64,000 nucleotides of DNA from Herbaspirillum sp. RTI4 (GTDB lineage: Bacteria; Pseudomonadota; Gammaproteobacteria; Burkholderiales; Burkholderiaceae_D). The translations under genes were made by a program, and so were the position numbers. The stretch is from the NCBI RefSeq assembly GCF_034313965.1, contig NZ_JAVIWQ010000002.1, positions 2,542,001 through 2,606,000 of the forward strand, in the 5' to 3' direction. Of this stretch, positions 43,386 through 53,090 are shown piece after piece; within the stretch, counting starts at the first letter, position 1; each line of letters opens with the position of its first letter. The notes below the pieces were generated by a model. That model saw only the letters and a list, made by a program, of their open reading frames with translations, made no database searches and was not told the origin of the DNA.

Positions 43386-44609
43386 TTACGCCGCTATTGG
43401 CTGGCTCTGCAGCAACTGACGCAAAGTTGCGACGGTGTAGTCGATTTCTTCCATCGTCGTGTAGCGGCCAAGGGAAATGCGAATGGCGTTGCGCGCCAGC
43501 GCGTCCGACCGGCCCAGCGCCGACAGCACATAAGAGGGCGCGGCATTGGCCGAATTGCAGGCCGAACCGGCCGATACCGCAATATCGAGCAACTGCCCGG
43601 CGACCGAGACCTCGCCCACCAGATCGAAACTCAGATTCAGATTGTTTGGAATACGTTGTTCCGCCGAGCCATTCAGCAGCACGCCGGGCAATACCCGCAA
43701 GCCTTCCCACAAACGCTCGTGCAGCAGCCGGATACGCGCGCTTTCTTCCTCTTGCAACAGCGCCGCAAGCGCGAAGGCCTCACCCATGCCGACAATCTGG
43801 TGCGTCGCCAGCGTGCCTGAGCGCATACCGTTTTCATGACCGCCGCCGTCGATTTGCGCTTCCAGCGTCAAATCCGGATTGTGACGAACGAATAGCGCGC
43901 CTATGCCTTTTGGACCATAGACCTTATGCGCGCTGAAGGACATCAGATCCACTTTCAGACGGCGCAGGTCAATGGGAATTTTCCCGGCGGCTTGCACCGC
44001 ATCGACGTGAAAAACAATACCGCGCCCGGCGCAAATTTCGCCCAGTTCGGCAATCGGCTGGATGACGCCGATTTCATTGTTGACCATCATCACCGAGGCG
44101 AGGAGGGTGTCAGGTCGCAAGGCCGCAGTGAATTGCGCGGTCGTAATCAGGCCGTCGGAGCCCGGTTGCAGGTAAGTGACCTCGAAACCGTCGCGCTCCA
44201 GCGTATGCATGGTGTCCAGTACCGCCTTATGTTCGGTGCTGACCGTGACCAGATGTTTGCCCCGGCCGCGCTCCCGCAAGACATGGGCCGCGCCCTTGAG
44301 CGCCAGATTATTCGATTCGGTAGCGCCTGAAGTCCAGACAATCTCTGCCGTCTGCGCCCCGACCAGCCCGGCAACTTGTTTGCGGGCTTTCTCTACCGCC
44401 GCCCGCGCTTCCCAGCCAAACGAGTGCGAACTACTGGCCGGATTACCGAATTTCTCGGTCAGATAAGCGCACATCTTGGCCGCCACCGACGGATCGACCG
44501 GCGTAGTGGCGGAATAGTCCAGATAGATGGGGAAGTGCAGCGCCGCCTTGTTGTCGGTGTCGGCATGGTTGGTAGCGATGGAGGTGTTACAGGCAGATGA
44601 AGCATTCAT
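43386..44609 (-). CDS. Cysteine desulfurase, NifS/IscS-like
   Basis: This PLP enzyme of about 407 residues would remove sulfur from cysteine. The N-terminal [11 protein letters not shown], the PLP Lys in [12 protein letters not shown], the His in [10 protein letters not shown] and the catalytic Cys in [16 protein letters not shown] are all present. The loop reads GSACNS where IscS has GSACTS. No iscU, iscA or iscR is nearby, so it is not the main housekeeping isc operon; a supply role for another pathway is possible. The ATG at 44609 is chosen but 44630 is equally plausible. It is divergent from the LysR gene. Confidence 0.9.
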   Translation of the reverse strand: MNASSACNTSIATNHADTDNKAALHFPIYLDYSATTPVDPSVAAKMCAYLTEKFGNPASSSHSFGWEARAAVEKARKQVAGLVGAQTAEIVWTSGATESNNLALKGAAHVLRERGRGKHLVTVSTEHKAVLDTMHTLERDGFEVTYLQPGSDGLITTAQFTAALRPDTLLASVMMVNNEIGVIQPIAELGEICAGRGIVFHVDAVQAAGKIPIDLRRLKVDLMSFSAHKVYGPKGIGALFVRHNPDLTLEAQIDGGGHENGMRSGTLATHQIVGMGEAFALAALLQEEESARIRLLHERLWEGLRVLPGVLLNGSAEQRIPNNLNLSFDLVGEVSVAGQLLDIAVSAGSACNSANAAPSYVLSALGRSDALARNAIRISLGRYTTMEEIDYTVATLRQLLQSQPIAA

Positions 44610-44861
44610 GGTGACGAATCCAAAAGACATTGACAACTTACTGTACGCTCAACTTGATATTTTAAAAACGAATGTAAATTGATTTTGTTATCTGATTTTT
44701 GCAATTAAAAAATACTGATCTGCTCGCCAATGTTCGTGAAATTAGGTATTTTCACTAAGCGACGCGGCTTTTATCGGTATTTTTCATATTAACTTATGCG
44801 AAATGATTATACGTAATTGGAATAAATATACGCCTATAATTCAAAAATCGTATAAATCTTA

Positions 44862-44889
44862 AGTGCATGGACTCAAGTGTATGGACTCA
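44862..44889. repeat. 2 x 14-bp repeat duplicating the LysR start codon
   Basis: AGTGCATGGACTCA is followed directly by AGTGTATGGACTCA. Each copy carries an ATG, but 14 bp apart, so only the second is in the LysR frame. Confidence 0.88.
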
Positions 44890-45810
44890 AACCAACTGGA
44901 AGCTTTTTCGGCCGTCATGACGATAGGCAGCGTCACCGGAGCCGGGCGTAGCCTGGGCCGGTCGCAGCCGGCGATCAGCAAAGCGATCCAGGAGTTGGAA
45001 AGCGAACTGGGTTACGCCCTGTTCGACCGTAACGGCCCGCGCGTGACGCCGACCGACAGGGCCTTCCTGCTTTACGAAGAAGTCGAGCGCTCGCTGGTTG
45101 GCTTGAAAACTATCCTCGAACGCGCCCACGAGATCGGCCGTGACGAAATGCAGCCGCTACATTTAATGGCGACTCCTGCACTGGCCACCACCATCGCCCC
45201 GGCCGCACTGAAACTCCTGGAACAGCACGGCTTGCCGGAACGCATCCATCTGCGCAGTGCTTCGGCCGAACAGATAGTGCATGCGGTGCTGCATCGTACG
45301 GTCAGTCTCGGTCTGACCAGTTTGCCGGTGGCGCATCGCGGCCTCGATCTGCACTGGATAGGGCAGGCCCCTTGCGTGGTGGTGCTGCGCGCCGACAGTC
45401 CGCTGGCGCAAGCCGAGGTGGTGACGGTCGAAGCCTTGCGCGATCAGCGCATCATCACCATGTCCAATCGCTACCGGCTGCGCCAGCGCATCGACATGGC
45501 GCTCGCGCAGGACAAACCGCTGCCGGTAGCCATTGAAACCAATACCTCCCTCAACGCCATCATGGCCGCGCACGCCGGACTGGGCGTAGCGCTGGTGGAG
45601 CCGATGACGGCGCTGGGCATGCCCATAGAAGGACTGGTGGTGCGCCCGCTGGAGGTCAATATTCCCTTCTATTTTGGCGTGGTCACCCCCTACGGCAAAC
45701 CGGTGGACGGCGTGACACAGGCCCTCATTGCCGCAGTCGAAACCGCCGCCAGAAACATCCTGCATGGCTTCGTCAAGCGCGGCCCTGATGAACACGATAA
45801 TTTGCTATAG
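44881..45810 (+). CDS. LysR family transcriptional regulator
   Basis: This 309-residue regulator has the LysR winged helix at residues 1-60 (LEAFSAVMTIGSVTGAGRSLGRSQPAISKAIQELE pattern) and a substrate-binding-like effector domain at about 90-300. The 44881 ATG is preferred because it gives MDSNQLEAF, the usual LysR beginning; an upstream ATG at 44863 is possible. It lies 98 bp before the flavoprotein gene on the same strand, so it probably regulates the importer cluster and may be part of it. The AT-rich intergenic region with the desulfurase gene holds the likely promoter. Confidence 0.92.
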   Translation: MDSNQLEAFSAVMTIGSVTGAGRSLGRSQPAISKAIQELESELGYALFDRNGPRVTPTDRAFLLYEEVERSLVGLKTILERAHEIGRDEMQPLHLMATPALATTIAPAALKLLEQHGLPERIHLRSASAEQIVHAVLHRTVSLGLTSLPVAHRGLDLHWIGQAPCVVVLRADSPLAQAEVVTVEALRDQRIITMSNRYRLRQRIDMALAQDKPLPVAIETNTSLNAIMAAHAGLGVALVEPMTALGMPIEGLVVRPLEVNIPFYFGVVTPYGKPVDGVTQALIAAVETAARNILHGFVKRGPDEHDNLL

Positions 45811-45908
45811 GCGTACATGCGCGTATCCATGCGTCTAAGTGCCTCAGCAGGCGCGCCTGACCTGGCTCTGCCAGCCACACACCCTCCACCTTGAACGAAG
45901 CGATAGCG

Positions 45909-47387
45909 ATGCCAAACAAGTTGAATTCTCCTTCGGCCAAAGCCGGACTCGATGCACTGGAAGCCCGCCTGCGACAAGATCTGGCGTGGCTGGAATTGCC
46001 GGCCAAATCCTGGGTGCCGCCAATGACGGTGGACGGTCAGGCCGTGCTGGAAGTCGCCATCATCGGTGGCGGGCAGGCGGGCATGGCGGCAGCGGTATCG
46101 CTGATTCATCTCGGCATCAATGCCGTCATTTTCGATCAGTCGCCGGAAGGTTTCGAAGGCCCTTGGGCCACCACGGCGCGTATGGAAACCCTGCGCTCGC
46201 CGAAAAAACTCACTGGCCCGGCCTTGGGTTTTTCCACGCTGACCTTCCGCGCCTGGCACGAAGCGCAATTCGGGCTGGAGGGCTGGGAAGCGCTGGACAA
46301 AATTCCACGCCTGCAATGGATGGATTACCTGCGCTGGTATCGCCGCGTCATGTCGCTCGATATCCGCAACGCGCATCGCGTCGAAAGCATTGTGCCGCGT
46401 GCCGACGGCGTGGTCGCCTTGCATCTGTCTGCGCCGGAAGGCAAATCGATAGTGCTGGCGCGTCGGGTCGTGCTGGCGACCGGCCGCGACGGTCTGGGCG
46501 GCGCGTATCTGCCGCCATTGGTGGAGGACCTTCCGTCTGAAAAGTGGGCGCATTCCTCCGACGACATGGACTACCGCCAGCTGGCCGGCAAGCGCGTCGG
46601 CGTGATCGGCGCGGGCGCGTCCTCAATGGACAGCGCCGCTACTGCGTTGGAGGCGGGTGCTGCGCGTGTCGATTTGCTGATCCGTCGCGCCGATCTGCCG
46701 CGCATCAACAAGGGTAAGGGCGCTGGAAGCCCGGGGTTGACCAACGGCCATCTGCATTTGCCGGATGACTGGAAATGGCGCATCCGCCACTACATCAATA
46801 TCCAGCAGACGCCACCGCCCAGCGGCAGCGTGCAGCGGGTATCGAAGTTCCCTAATGTGCGTTTTATTTTCGGCGCGCCTATCGATGCGATCGATCTCCA
46901 TGCCGAGGGCAACGAGGAGGGCTTGCGCGTGACAACGCCGCGCGGCGTGTTCGATTTCGATTTTCTGATTTTCTCCACCGGCTTCCGCATCGACTGGACG
47001 ATACGTTCCGAGTTTGCCGTCATCGCCCCGCACATCCGCAACTGGAGTGATCGCTATACGCCGCCGCCGGGCGAAGAAGATGCCGAATTATCCGATTCAC
47101 CCGATCTCGGTCCGGTATTCGAATTTCAGCCTAAACAGCCCGACAGCCTGCCGGGACTGGAGCGCGTCCATTGCTTCTGCTATCCGGCGGCACTGACGCA
47201 CGGCAGCGTGTCCGGCGACATCCCCTCCATCACCGATGGCGCGCAACGTCTGGCGCAAGGCTTGGCTTCCTTACTGTATGGCGAGGACATCGCCGCGCAT
47301 TACCGCACGATTCAGGCCTACGAAGAGCCTGAGCTGGTCGGCGACGAGTGGCTGCCATCTGCGCCGACGGAAGCGGAGCGCCGGTGA
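45909..47387 (+). CDS. FAD/NAD(P)-binding oxidoreductase
   Basis: This 492-residue flavoprotein has two Rossmann motifs: VAIIGGGQAGMAAAVSL near residue 45 for FAD and VGVIGAGASSMDSAATAL near residue 225 for NAD(P)H, plus ATGRDG and FSTGFRID, as in flavin monooxygenases and N-hydroxylases. It would be cytoplasmic and may oxidise a compound brought in by the ABC importer encoded next. The stop and the GTG start of the permease overlap by four bases, so it is part of the same operon. The ATG at 45909 is preferred to a TTG at 45891. The substrate is unknown. Confidence 0.88.
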   Translation: MPNKLNSPSAKAGLDALEARLRQDLAWLELPAKSWVPPMTVDGQAVLEVAIIGGGQAGMAAAVSLIHLGINAVIFDQSPEGFEGPWATTARMETLRSPKKLTGPALGFSTLTFRAWHEAQFGLEGWEALDKIPRLQWMDYLRWYRRVMSLDIRNAHRVESIVPRADGVVALHLSAPEGKSIVLARRVVLATGRDGLGGAYLPPLVEDLPSEKWAHSSDDMDYRQLAGKRVGVIGAGASSMDSAATALEAGAARVDLLIRRADLPRINKGKGAGSPGLTNGHLHLPDDWKWRIRHYINIQQTPPPSGSVQRVSKFPNVRFIFGAPIDAIDLHAEGNEEGLRVTTPRGVFDFDFLIFSTGFRIDWTIRSEFAVIAPHIRNWSDRYTPPPGEEDAELSDSPDLGPVFEFQPKQPDSLPGLERVHCFCYPAALTHGSVSGDIPSITDGAQRLAQGLASLLYGEDIAAHYRTIQAYEEPELVGDEWLPSAPTEAERR

Positions 47388-48358
47388 GCGCAGCCATTCT
47401 GCGTAGCGTATTGCAGGCGCTGGCGGTGCTGCTGCTGATGACGGTGATCGTCTTTTTCGGGCTGCACATGATAGGTAATCCTATCGATACCCTGATAGGG
47501 CAAGACGTCGATCAGATCGACCGCGTGCGCATCATCCATGAAATGGGCTTCGATCAGCCGATCTGGCGGCAGTACCTCAGTTTTCTCAACGGCGCGCTGC
47601 ACGGCAATCTGGGCAACAGCTTTGTGTATAACGAGCCGGCCATCAAACTGATTTTTCAGCGCCTGCCGGCCACGCTGGAACTGGCCTTCGCCGCGCTGTT
47701 GCTGGCCGTGGTGGTCGGTATCCCGCTCGGTTTGCTGGCGGGATTATTTCCGGATCATCCGTTTTCGCGCATGGTGATGACAGTCAGCATTCTCGGTTTT
47801 TCTCTGCCGACCTTCTGGATAGGGCTGATGCTGATCATGGCCTTTAGCGTCTCGCTGGGCTGGTTGCCCTCAGGCGGGCGCGGCGAAACCGCCAGTTTGT
47901 TCGGCGCGCAGTGGTCGTTTCTGACGGCCGACGGTTTGCGCCATCTGATTCTGCCGGCGCTGAATTTATCGCTCTTCAAAATCTCATTGGTCATCCGGCT
48001 GACACGCGCCAATGTGAGCGAAGTGCTGCCCATGGATTTCGTCAAATTTGCCCGCGCCAAAGGGCTCACGCCCTTGCGCGTGGTGCTGATGTACGTCTTG
48101 CGCAATACCCTGATTCCGCTGGTGACCATCCTGGGACTGGAATTCGGTTCGACGATTGCCTTTGCGGTCGTCACCGAAAGCATTTTCGCCTGGCCCGGCG
48201 CGGGCAAACTGATCCTCGATAGCATCAACTCGCTGGATCGCCCCGTGATCGTCGCCTATATGATGGTGATTGTCTGCCTGTTCGTCACGATCAATCTGGT
48301 CGTCGATGTACTCTACAAACTACTGGACCCGCGTGTGCGGGTGGAGATCAAGGCATGA
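47384..48358 (+). CDS. ABC importer permease, DppB/OppB type
   Basis: This 324-residue permease has an N-terminal helix, periplasmic loop and five further helices, with the permease motif FVKFARAKGLTPLRVVLMYVLRN (shown in parts) that contacts the ATPase. It is one of two membrane subunits of a peptide/nickel-type importer. The start is a GTG at 47384 with GGAG upstream; the frame to 47348 is unsupported. It overlaps the flavoprotein by four bases and the next permease by four. Confidence 0.92.
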   Translation: MSAAILRSVLQALAVLLLMTVIVFFGLHMIGNPIDTLIGQDVDQIDRVRIIHEMGFDQPIWRQYLSFLNGALHGNLGNSFVYNEPAIKLIFQRLPATLELAFAALLLAVVVGIPLGLLAGLFPDHPFSRMVMTVSILGFSLPTFWIGLMLIMAFSVSLGWLPSGGRGETASLFGAQWSFLTADGLRHLILPALNLSLFKISLVIRLTRANVSEVLPMDFVKFARAKGLTPLRVVLMYVLRNTLIPLVTILGLEFGSTIAFAVVTESIFAWPGAGKLILDSINSLDRPVIVAYMMVIVCLFVTINLVVDVLYKLLDPRVRVEIKA

Positions 48359-49374
48359 CCCGGCCCACTCAGGAGATACCTCCGCCAGGCACTTCGGTGC
48401 ATCAACCCATGATGCAGCAGCCTGTGACACGGAAACCCATGACCCAGCAGGAAGTCCGCGCCCGAATCGCCGAATTATCGGCCTACGAAGCGCCGCGCCG
48501 CGAATCGCCGTGGCGGCGCGTGGCCCGCAGTTTTCTGGCCTCCAGAAGCGCCCTGTTCGGACTCGCCATCGCGGTGCTGCTAATGGCGGCGGCCGTCGCC
48601 GCGCCCTGGCTGACGCCGCAAAATCCGTATGACCTGATGCAGCTGGATGTGCTCGATGCGCGCTTGCCGCCGGGCACCGTCAATGGCCTCGGCAGCTACA
48701 CCTACTGGCTGGGATCGGACGGGCAGGGGCGCGATTTGTATTCGGCCATCCTGTATGGCTTGCGCATCAGCGTCGGCATCGGCGTCGGTTCGGCCTTGCT
48801 GGCCGGCGTGATCGGTACGCTGGTCGGTTTGCTGGCGGCTTATGTCGGCGGCAAGGTCGAAGCGCTGCTGATGCGCATGGCCGATCTGGTGCTGTCCTTC
48901 CCCTCCATTCTGGTATCGATGCTGATTCTGGCGTATCTGGGCAAGGGTATTTTCAATGTGATGGCAACATTGGTTGTGCTGGAATGGGCCTATTACGCCC
49001 GCACCGCGCGCGCTCAGGCGCTGGTCGAGCGGCAGAAAGAATATGTCGAAGCTGCCCGCGGACTGGGCGTGTCCGGCTGGAGCATCATGGTGCGTCACAT
49101 TTTGCCGAATTGCCTGCCACCGCTGATCGTGATTGGCACGCTGCAAATCGCCCGCGCCATCACGCTGGAAGCCACGCTGAGTTTTCTCGGCCTGGGCGTG
49201 CCGATTACCGAGCCGTCGCTGGGACTGCTGATTGCCAACGGCTATCAATACATGCTCTCGGGTGAGTACTGGATCAGCTTCTATCCCGGCATTGCGTTGC
49301 TGGTCGTGATCGTGGCGATCAATCTGGTGGGCGACCGCCTGCGCGATGTAATGAATCCGAGGTGGCAAAAATGA
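48355..49374 (+). CDS. ABC importer permease, DppC/OppC type
   Basis: This 339-residue permease is the partner of the preceding one. It has a longer hydrophilic N-terminal stretch (about 60 residues rich in Pro and Thr), then six helices, the LGSDGQGRDLYSAILYG segment typical of DppC and the EAARGLGVSGWSIMVRHILPN coupling motif. Its ATG overlaps the upstream stop (ATGA), and the ATPase gene start overlaps its own stop in the same way. Confidence 0.92.
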   Translation: MTRPTQEIPPPGTSVHQPMMQQPVTRKPMTQQEVRARIAELSAYEAPRRESPWRRVARSFLASRSALFGLAIAVLLMAAAVAAPWLTPQNPYDLMQLDVLDARLPPGTVNGLGSYTYWLGSDGQGRDLYSAILYGLRISVGIGVGSALLAGVIGTLVGLLAAYVGGKVEALLMRMADLVLSFPSILVSMLILAYLGKGIFNVMATLVVLEWAYYARTARAQALVERQKEYVEAARGLGVSGWSIMVRHILPNCLPPLIVIGTLQIARAITLEATLSFLGLGVPITEPSLGLLIANGYQYMLSGEYWISFYPGIALLVVIVAINLVGDRLRDVMNPRWQK

Positions 49375-50390
49375 CTGTGCCGACACTGGAAGTGCGCAAT
49401 CTGCGCACGCATTTCTTTACACCTGATGGCGTGTTGCCCGCGGTCGATGACGTCTCGTTGCGGCTGGAACGCGGCCGCATTTTGGGGCTGGTCGGGGAAT
49501 CGGGCTCAGGCAAGACCGTGACCGGATTTTCCATTCTGGGTCTGCTGGATGCGCCGGGTCGCATTGTGGGCGGACAAATCCTGTTCCAGGGACGCGATCT
49601 GGTCAGCTTAAACAAACCGGCCTTGCGTCATTTGCAAGGCAATCGCATCGCCATGATTTTTCAGGACCCGATGATGGCGCTCAATCCCGTGCTGCGGGTT
49701 GAAGCGCAAATGATCGACGCCGTACTCGCGCACAGCCAGGTCAGCCGCCAGCAGGCGCGCGAACTGGCACGCGATACGCTGGGCATGATGGGTATTGCCA
49801 GTCCGCAAGAGCGGCTGCGGGCTTATCCGCATCAGCTTTCCGGCGGCATGCGGCAGCGGGTGGCGATTGCAATTGCCATGCTGCACAAACCGGATCTGAT
49901 TATTGCCGACGAGCCAACCACGGCGCTGGATGTGACGATACAGGCGCAAATCCTGTCGGAAGTGCAGAAGCTGGCGCGCCAGCATGGCACGGCGCTGATC
50001 TGGATCAGTCACGATCTGTCGGTGGTGGCGGGGCTGGCAGATGATATTGCGGTGATGTATTCGGGCCGTATCGTCGAGCAGGGCAGCGTTGCCGAAGTGC
50101 TCGACCATCCCCTGCATCCTTACACGCAGGGCCTGATCGATAGTTTGCCGGGCAATAACCGGCGCGGCGAACGGCTGCGTCAGATTCCCGGCATTACGCC
50201 CAACCTGCTGCATCTGCCGCCGACTTGCGCCTTCGCGGCGCGTTGCGAGCGGGTCAGCGAGCGTTGCCTTGAAAGACCAGAAACCAGCGAACCGGTGCCG
50301 GGTCATCTGGTGCGCTGTTTTCATCCTGCCGTTCCGACTGGGACGGTCATTCCCATTGCCACACCTATTGCGGAGCCTCGTCATGGATAA
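49371..50390 (+). CDS. ABC importer ATPase, DppD/OppD type
   Basis: This 339-residue ATPase has Walker A GESGSGKT near residue 38, the signature LSGGMRQRV near 155, Walker [13 protein letters not shown] near 175 and the H-loop His in ISHDLSVV. The C-terminal region has the Cys pattern of the oligopeptide ATP-binding extension ([14 protein letters not shown]), which binds an Fe-S cluster in related proteins. The ATG overlaps the permease stop by four bases. Confidence 0.94.
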   Translation: MTVPTLEVRNLRTHFFTPDGVLPAVDDVSLRLERGRILGLVGESGSGKTVTGFSILGLLDAPGRIVGGQILFQGRDLVSLNKPALRHLQGNRIAMIFQDPMMALNPVLRVEAQMIDAVLAHSQVSRQQARELARDTLGMMGIASPQERLRAYPHQLSGGMRQRVAIAIAMLHKPDLIIADEPTTALDVTIQAQILSEVQKLARQHGTALIWISHDLSVVAGLADDIAVMYSGRIVEQGSVAEVLDHPLHPYTQGLIDSLPGNNRRGERLRQIPGITPNLLHLPPTCAFAARCERVSERCLERPETSEPVPGHLVRCFHPAVPTGTVIPIATPIAEPRHG

Positions 50391-51387
50391 ATGCGTTCCG
50401 CTGGTGGAAGTCCGTCAGGTCGGCAAATTGTTTGGCGAGCGCAAGGCGCGTCCCTTCGAGCGTCAGTTGGTTGCACACGGCTGGATGCGTCCGGCCGCGG
50501 TGACACAGGCGCTTGAAGCGGTGGATTTGCATGTCATGCCGGGTGAGGTAGTGGGACTGGTCGGAGAATCGGGCTGCGGCAAATCGACACTGGGGCGCAT
50601 CGTCAGCGGCTTGCTGCCGCCATCGTCGGGACAGGTTCTGGTCGATGGCGTCGATCGTAACAGCCTGAGCGCGCGGCAGGAACATGCGATGCGGCGCAAG
50701 GTGCAGATGATTTTTCAGAATCCCTACGCCAGTCTGAATCCGCGTTTGCGGGTCAATGAGATTGTCGGCGAGGCGGCGCTGATTCACGGCATGGTCGATA
50801 AGGCCGGCCTGGATGATTACGTCTGCGCGCAATTGCTGCGCGCCGGACTGGACCCGGAATTGCGCGATCGCTATCCGCATCAGTTCAGCGGCGGACAGCG
50901 GCAGCGTATCGGCATCGCCCGCGCGCTCGCCGTGCAGCCGCAGATGCTGGTGTGCGATGAGGCGGTGGCGGCGCTTGATGTGTCGATTCAGGCACAGATT
51001 CTGAATCTGTTTTCCGACCTGCGCGAGCAACTGGGCTTGACCTATCTGTTCATCAGCCATGATCTCGGCGTGGTCGAGCATGTCTCAGACCGCGTGGTCA
51101 TCATGTATCTGGGACGGATCGTCGAAAGCGCCGCTGTCGACGACCTGTTTGCCCGCCCCAATCATCCCTATACGCAAGCCTTGCTGGCGGAAATACCACG
51201 TCTGAGTGCGCGCAATAAATCGTTTACGGCGATCAAGGGCGAGATTCCCAGTCCCTTGCAGCCGCCGACGGGTTGTCATTTCCATCCGCGTTGCCCGCAT
51301 GCGATGCCGCGCTGTCGAGAGGAAATTCCCCTATTAAAAGAAGTAGCGCCGGGCCATCTGAGCGCCTGCCATTTGAATGCGCCATAA
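50383..51387 (+). CDS. ABC importer ATPase, DppF/OppF type
   Basis: This 334-residue ATPase has Walker A GESGCGKST near residue 64, signature FSGGQRQRIGIARAL near 170, Walker B MLVCDEAVAALDVS near 190 and the H-loop HDLGVV. The expected Glu-Pro after Walker B reads Glu-Ala, a small departure. The C-terminal Cys-rich extension (CHFHPRCPHAMPRC) resembles that of the partner. The ATG at 50383 overlaps the previous gene by eight bases. Confidence 0.93.
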   Translation: MDKCVPLVEVRQVGKLFGERKARPFERQLVAHGWMRPAAVTQALEAVDLHVMPGEVVGLVGESGCGKSTLGRIVSGLLPPSSGQVLVDGVDRNSLSARQEHAMRRKVQMIFQNPYASLNPRLRVNEIVGEAALIHGMVDKAGLDDYVCAQLLRAGLDPELRDRYPHQFSGGQRQRIGIARALAVQPQMLVCDEAVAALDVSIQAQILNLFSDLREQLGLTYLFISHDLGVVEHVSDRVVIMYLGRIVESAAVDDLFARPNHPYTQALLAEIPRLSARNKSFTAIKGEIPSPLQPPTGCHFHPRCPHAMPRCREEIPLLKEVAPGHLSACHLNAP

Positions 51388-51409
51388 GCTATTGCTGCAA
51401 GCCGTATTG

Positions 51410-51475
51410 ATTGACCACCTTGTCCTTACCCACCTTGTCCCTATCCACCCCTATCCACCCTTATCCACCACCATC
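51410..51475. repeat. Degenerate 10-15-bp tandem repeats before the binding-protein gene
   Basis: Several direct copies related to CCACCTTGTCCCTAT and CCACCCCTAT run head to tail between the ATPase stop and the binding-protein start. Confidence 0.75.
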
Positions 51476-51488
51476 AAGGATGACGAAC

Positions 51489-53057
51489 ATGAAGAAAACT
51501 CTCCTCTCCAGCCTGCTGGCTACCGCGTTGCTGGTAGCAACTTCTGCCGGAGCGCAAACGCTCACTATCGGCTTTGCCGATCCTTTGTCGTCGCTTGATC
51601 CGCAACTCAATAACCATGCCGGCGACCGTTCCGTCGATCTGCATTTCTGGGATTTGCTGGTGGAAAATAATTACAACAAATTGCAGCCGGGTCTGGCGGC
51701 AAGCTGGAAAAATATCGATGCCAAGACCTGGGAATTCAAGCTGCGCCCCAACGTCAAGTGGCAGGACGGCAAGCCATTCACCGCCGACGACGTCATCTTT
51801 TCCTATCAGCGCGCACGCAATGTGCCGGGCAGTCTGGCGACTTTCGCCGGTTATCTGCGCACGGTCGAGTCGGTCACGGCCAAAGACCCGCTGACACTGA
51901 TCATCAAGACCAATATCGCTAATCCCGACCTGCCGCTGAATCTGGCGTCGGTGCATATCGTCAGCAAGCATGTGGGCGAAAAATCAGCGACTGAAAATTA
52001 CAACAGCGGCGTCGCCGTCGTCGGCACGGGTCCTTATAAATTCGTTTCCTACACGCCGGGCGACCGCGTGGTGATGGAGCGTAACAATGATTACTGGGGC
52101 GGCAAGCAGATCTGGGAAAAGATCAATTACCGCTATATCAATAACGCTGCAGCCCGTACCGCTGCCTTGCTGTCGGGCGATGTTGATGTGATCGACAAGG
52201 TGTCGGTATCCGATCTGGCGCGACTGAAAAAATCGCCGAACGTCAAGGTGTTCCCGTACAACGGCTTGCGCGTGCTGTTGCTGCAACCGACTTTCCATGA
52301 AGGTCCTAGCCCGTTTATTACCGACAACAATGGCAAGCAGCTCGACAAAAACCCCTTGCTGGACGTGCGTGTGCGCAAGGCCTTGTCGCTGGCAATCAAC
52401 CGCAAGGCGCTGGTCGATCGCATCATGCAGGGCGCGGCGACCGAAGCCAATCAGTGGATGCCCGCCGATACTTTCGGCTATAACCCGGACATTAAAAACA
52501 TCCCCAACGATGTGGCCCAGGCCAAGAAGCTGCTGACTGAAGCCGGCTTCCCGCAGGGCTTCAAATTGACGATCCATGTGCCGAACGACCGTTATCCGCA
52601 AGCACCGGAAACCATGCAGGCTGTGGCGCAATTCTGGACCCGCATCGGTGTCAAGACCCAGGTGGAAGTGCTGCCTTGGGCCTCCTATTCGGCGCGCGCC
52701 AACAAGAATGAGTTTGCTGTCAGCGTGGTGGCGTGGGGCAACGGCACCGGCGAAGCCAGTTATGCGCTGGTCAACGTCCTGACAACGGTGGATGCCAAGA
52801 AGGGCTTGGGCGCGTCCAACTGGAATCACTACAGCAACCCCGCCGTGGATAAGGCGCTGACCGATTCCACCGCTGAATTTGATGCAGCCAAGCGCGAGGC
52901 GATTCTGCGCGATGCGGCCAAAGTCGTTTCCGACGATGTCGGCGTGATTCCGCTGTATCACTATCAAAATATCTGGGCGGCGAAAAAAGGTCTGAAGGTA
53001 ACCCCGGCCAGCAGCGACCGCACCACCGCGATGATGGTGACGCAGGACAAGAAATAA
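51489..53057 (+). CDS. ABC importer substrate-binding protein
   Basis: This 522-residue periplasmic protein has a signal peptide (about residues 1-22, ending TSAGAQ) and the family 5 extracellular solute-binding fold of DppA/OppA/NikA: WEFKLRPNVKWQDGKPFTADDVIFSYQRA near residue 85, GTGPYKFVSYTPGDRVVMERNNDYW near residue 180 and VRKALSLAINRKALVDRIM near 295, all only quoted in part. It delivers an unknown ligand to the permeases encoded upstream. AAGGA lies eight bases before the ATG. The neighbours resemble clusters with the KPN_01854-type binding protein, suggesting a small modified organic compound rather than a plain dipeptide. Confidence 0.92.
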   Translation: MKKTLLSSLLATALLVATSAGAQTLTIGFADPLSSLDPQLNNHAGDRSVDLHFWDLLVENNYNKLQPGLAASWKNIDAKTWEFKLRPNVKWQDGKPFTADDVIFSYQRARNVPGSLATFAGYLRTVESVTAKDPLTLIIKTNIANPDLPLNLASVHIVSKHVGEKSATENYNSGVAVVGTGPYKFVSYTPGDRVVMERNNDYWGGKQIWEKINYRYINNAAARTAALLSGDVDVIDKVSVSDLARLKKSPNVKVFPYNGLRVLLLQPTFHEGPSPFITDNNGKQLDKNPLLDVRVRKALSLAINRKALVDRIMQGAATEANQWMPADTFGYNPDIKNIPNDVAQAKKLLTEAGFPQGFKLTIHVPNDRYPQAPETMQAVAQFWTRIGVKTQVEVLPWASYSARANKNEFAVSVVAWGNGTGEASYALVNVLTTVDAKKGLGASNWNHYSNPAVDKALTDSTAEFDAAKREAILRDAAKVVSDDVGVIPLYHYQNIWAAKKGLKVTPASSDRTTAMMVTQDKK

Positions 53058-53090
53058 TCGCCATGCCCGCCTTGAAAAAAGGGAGTCGCC

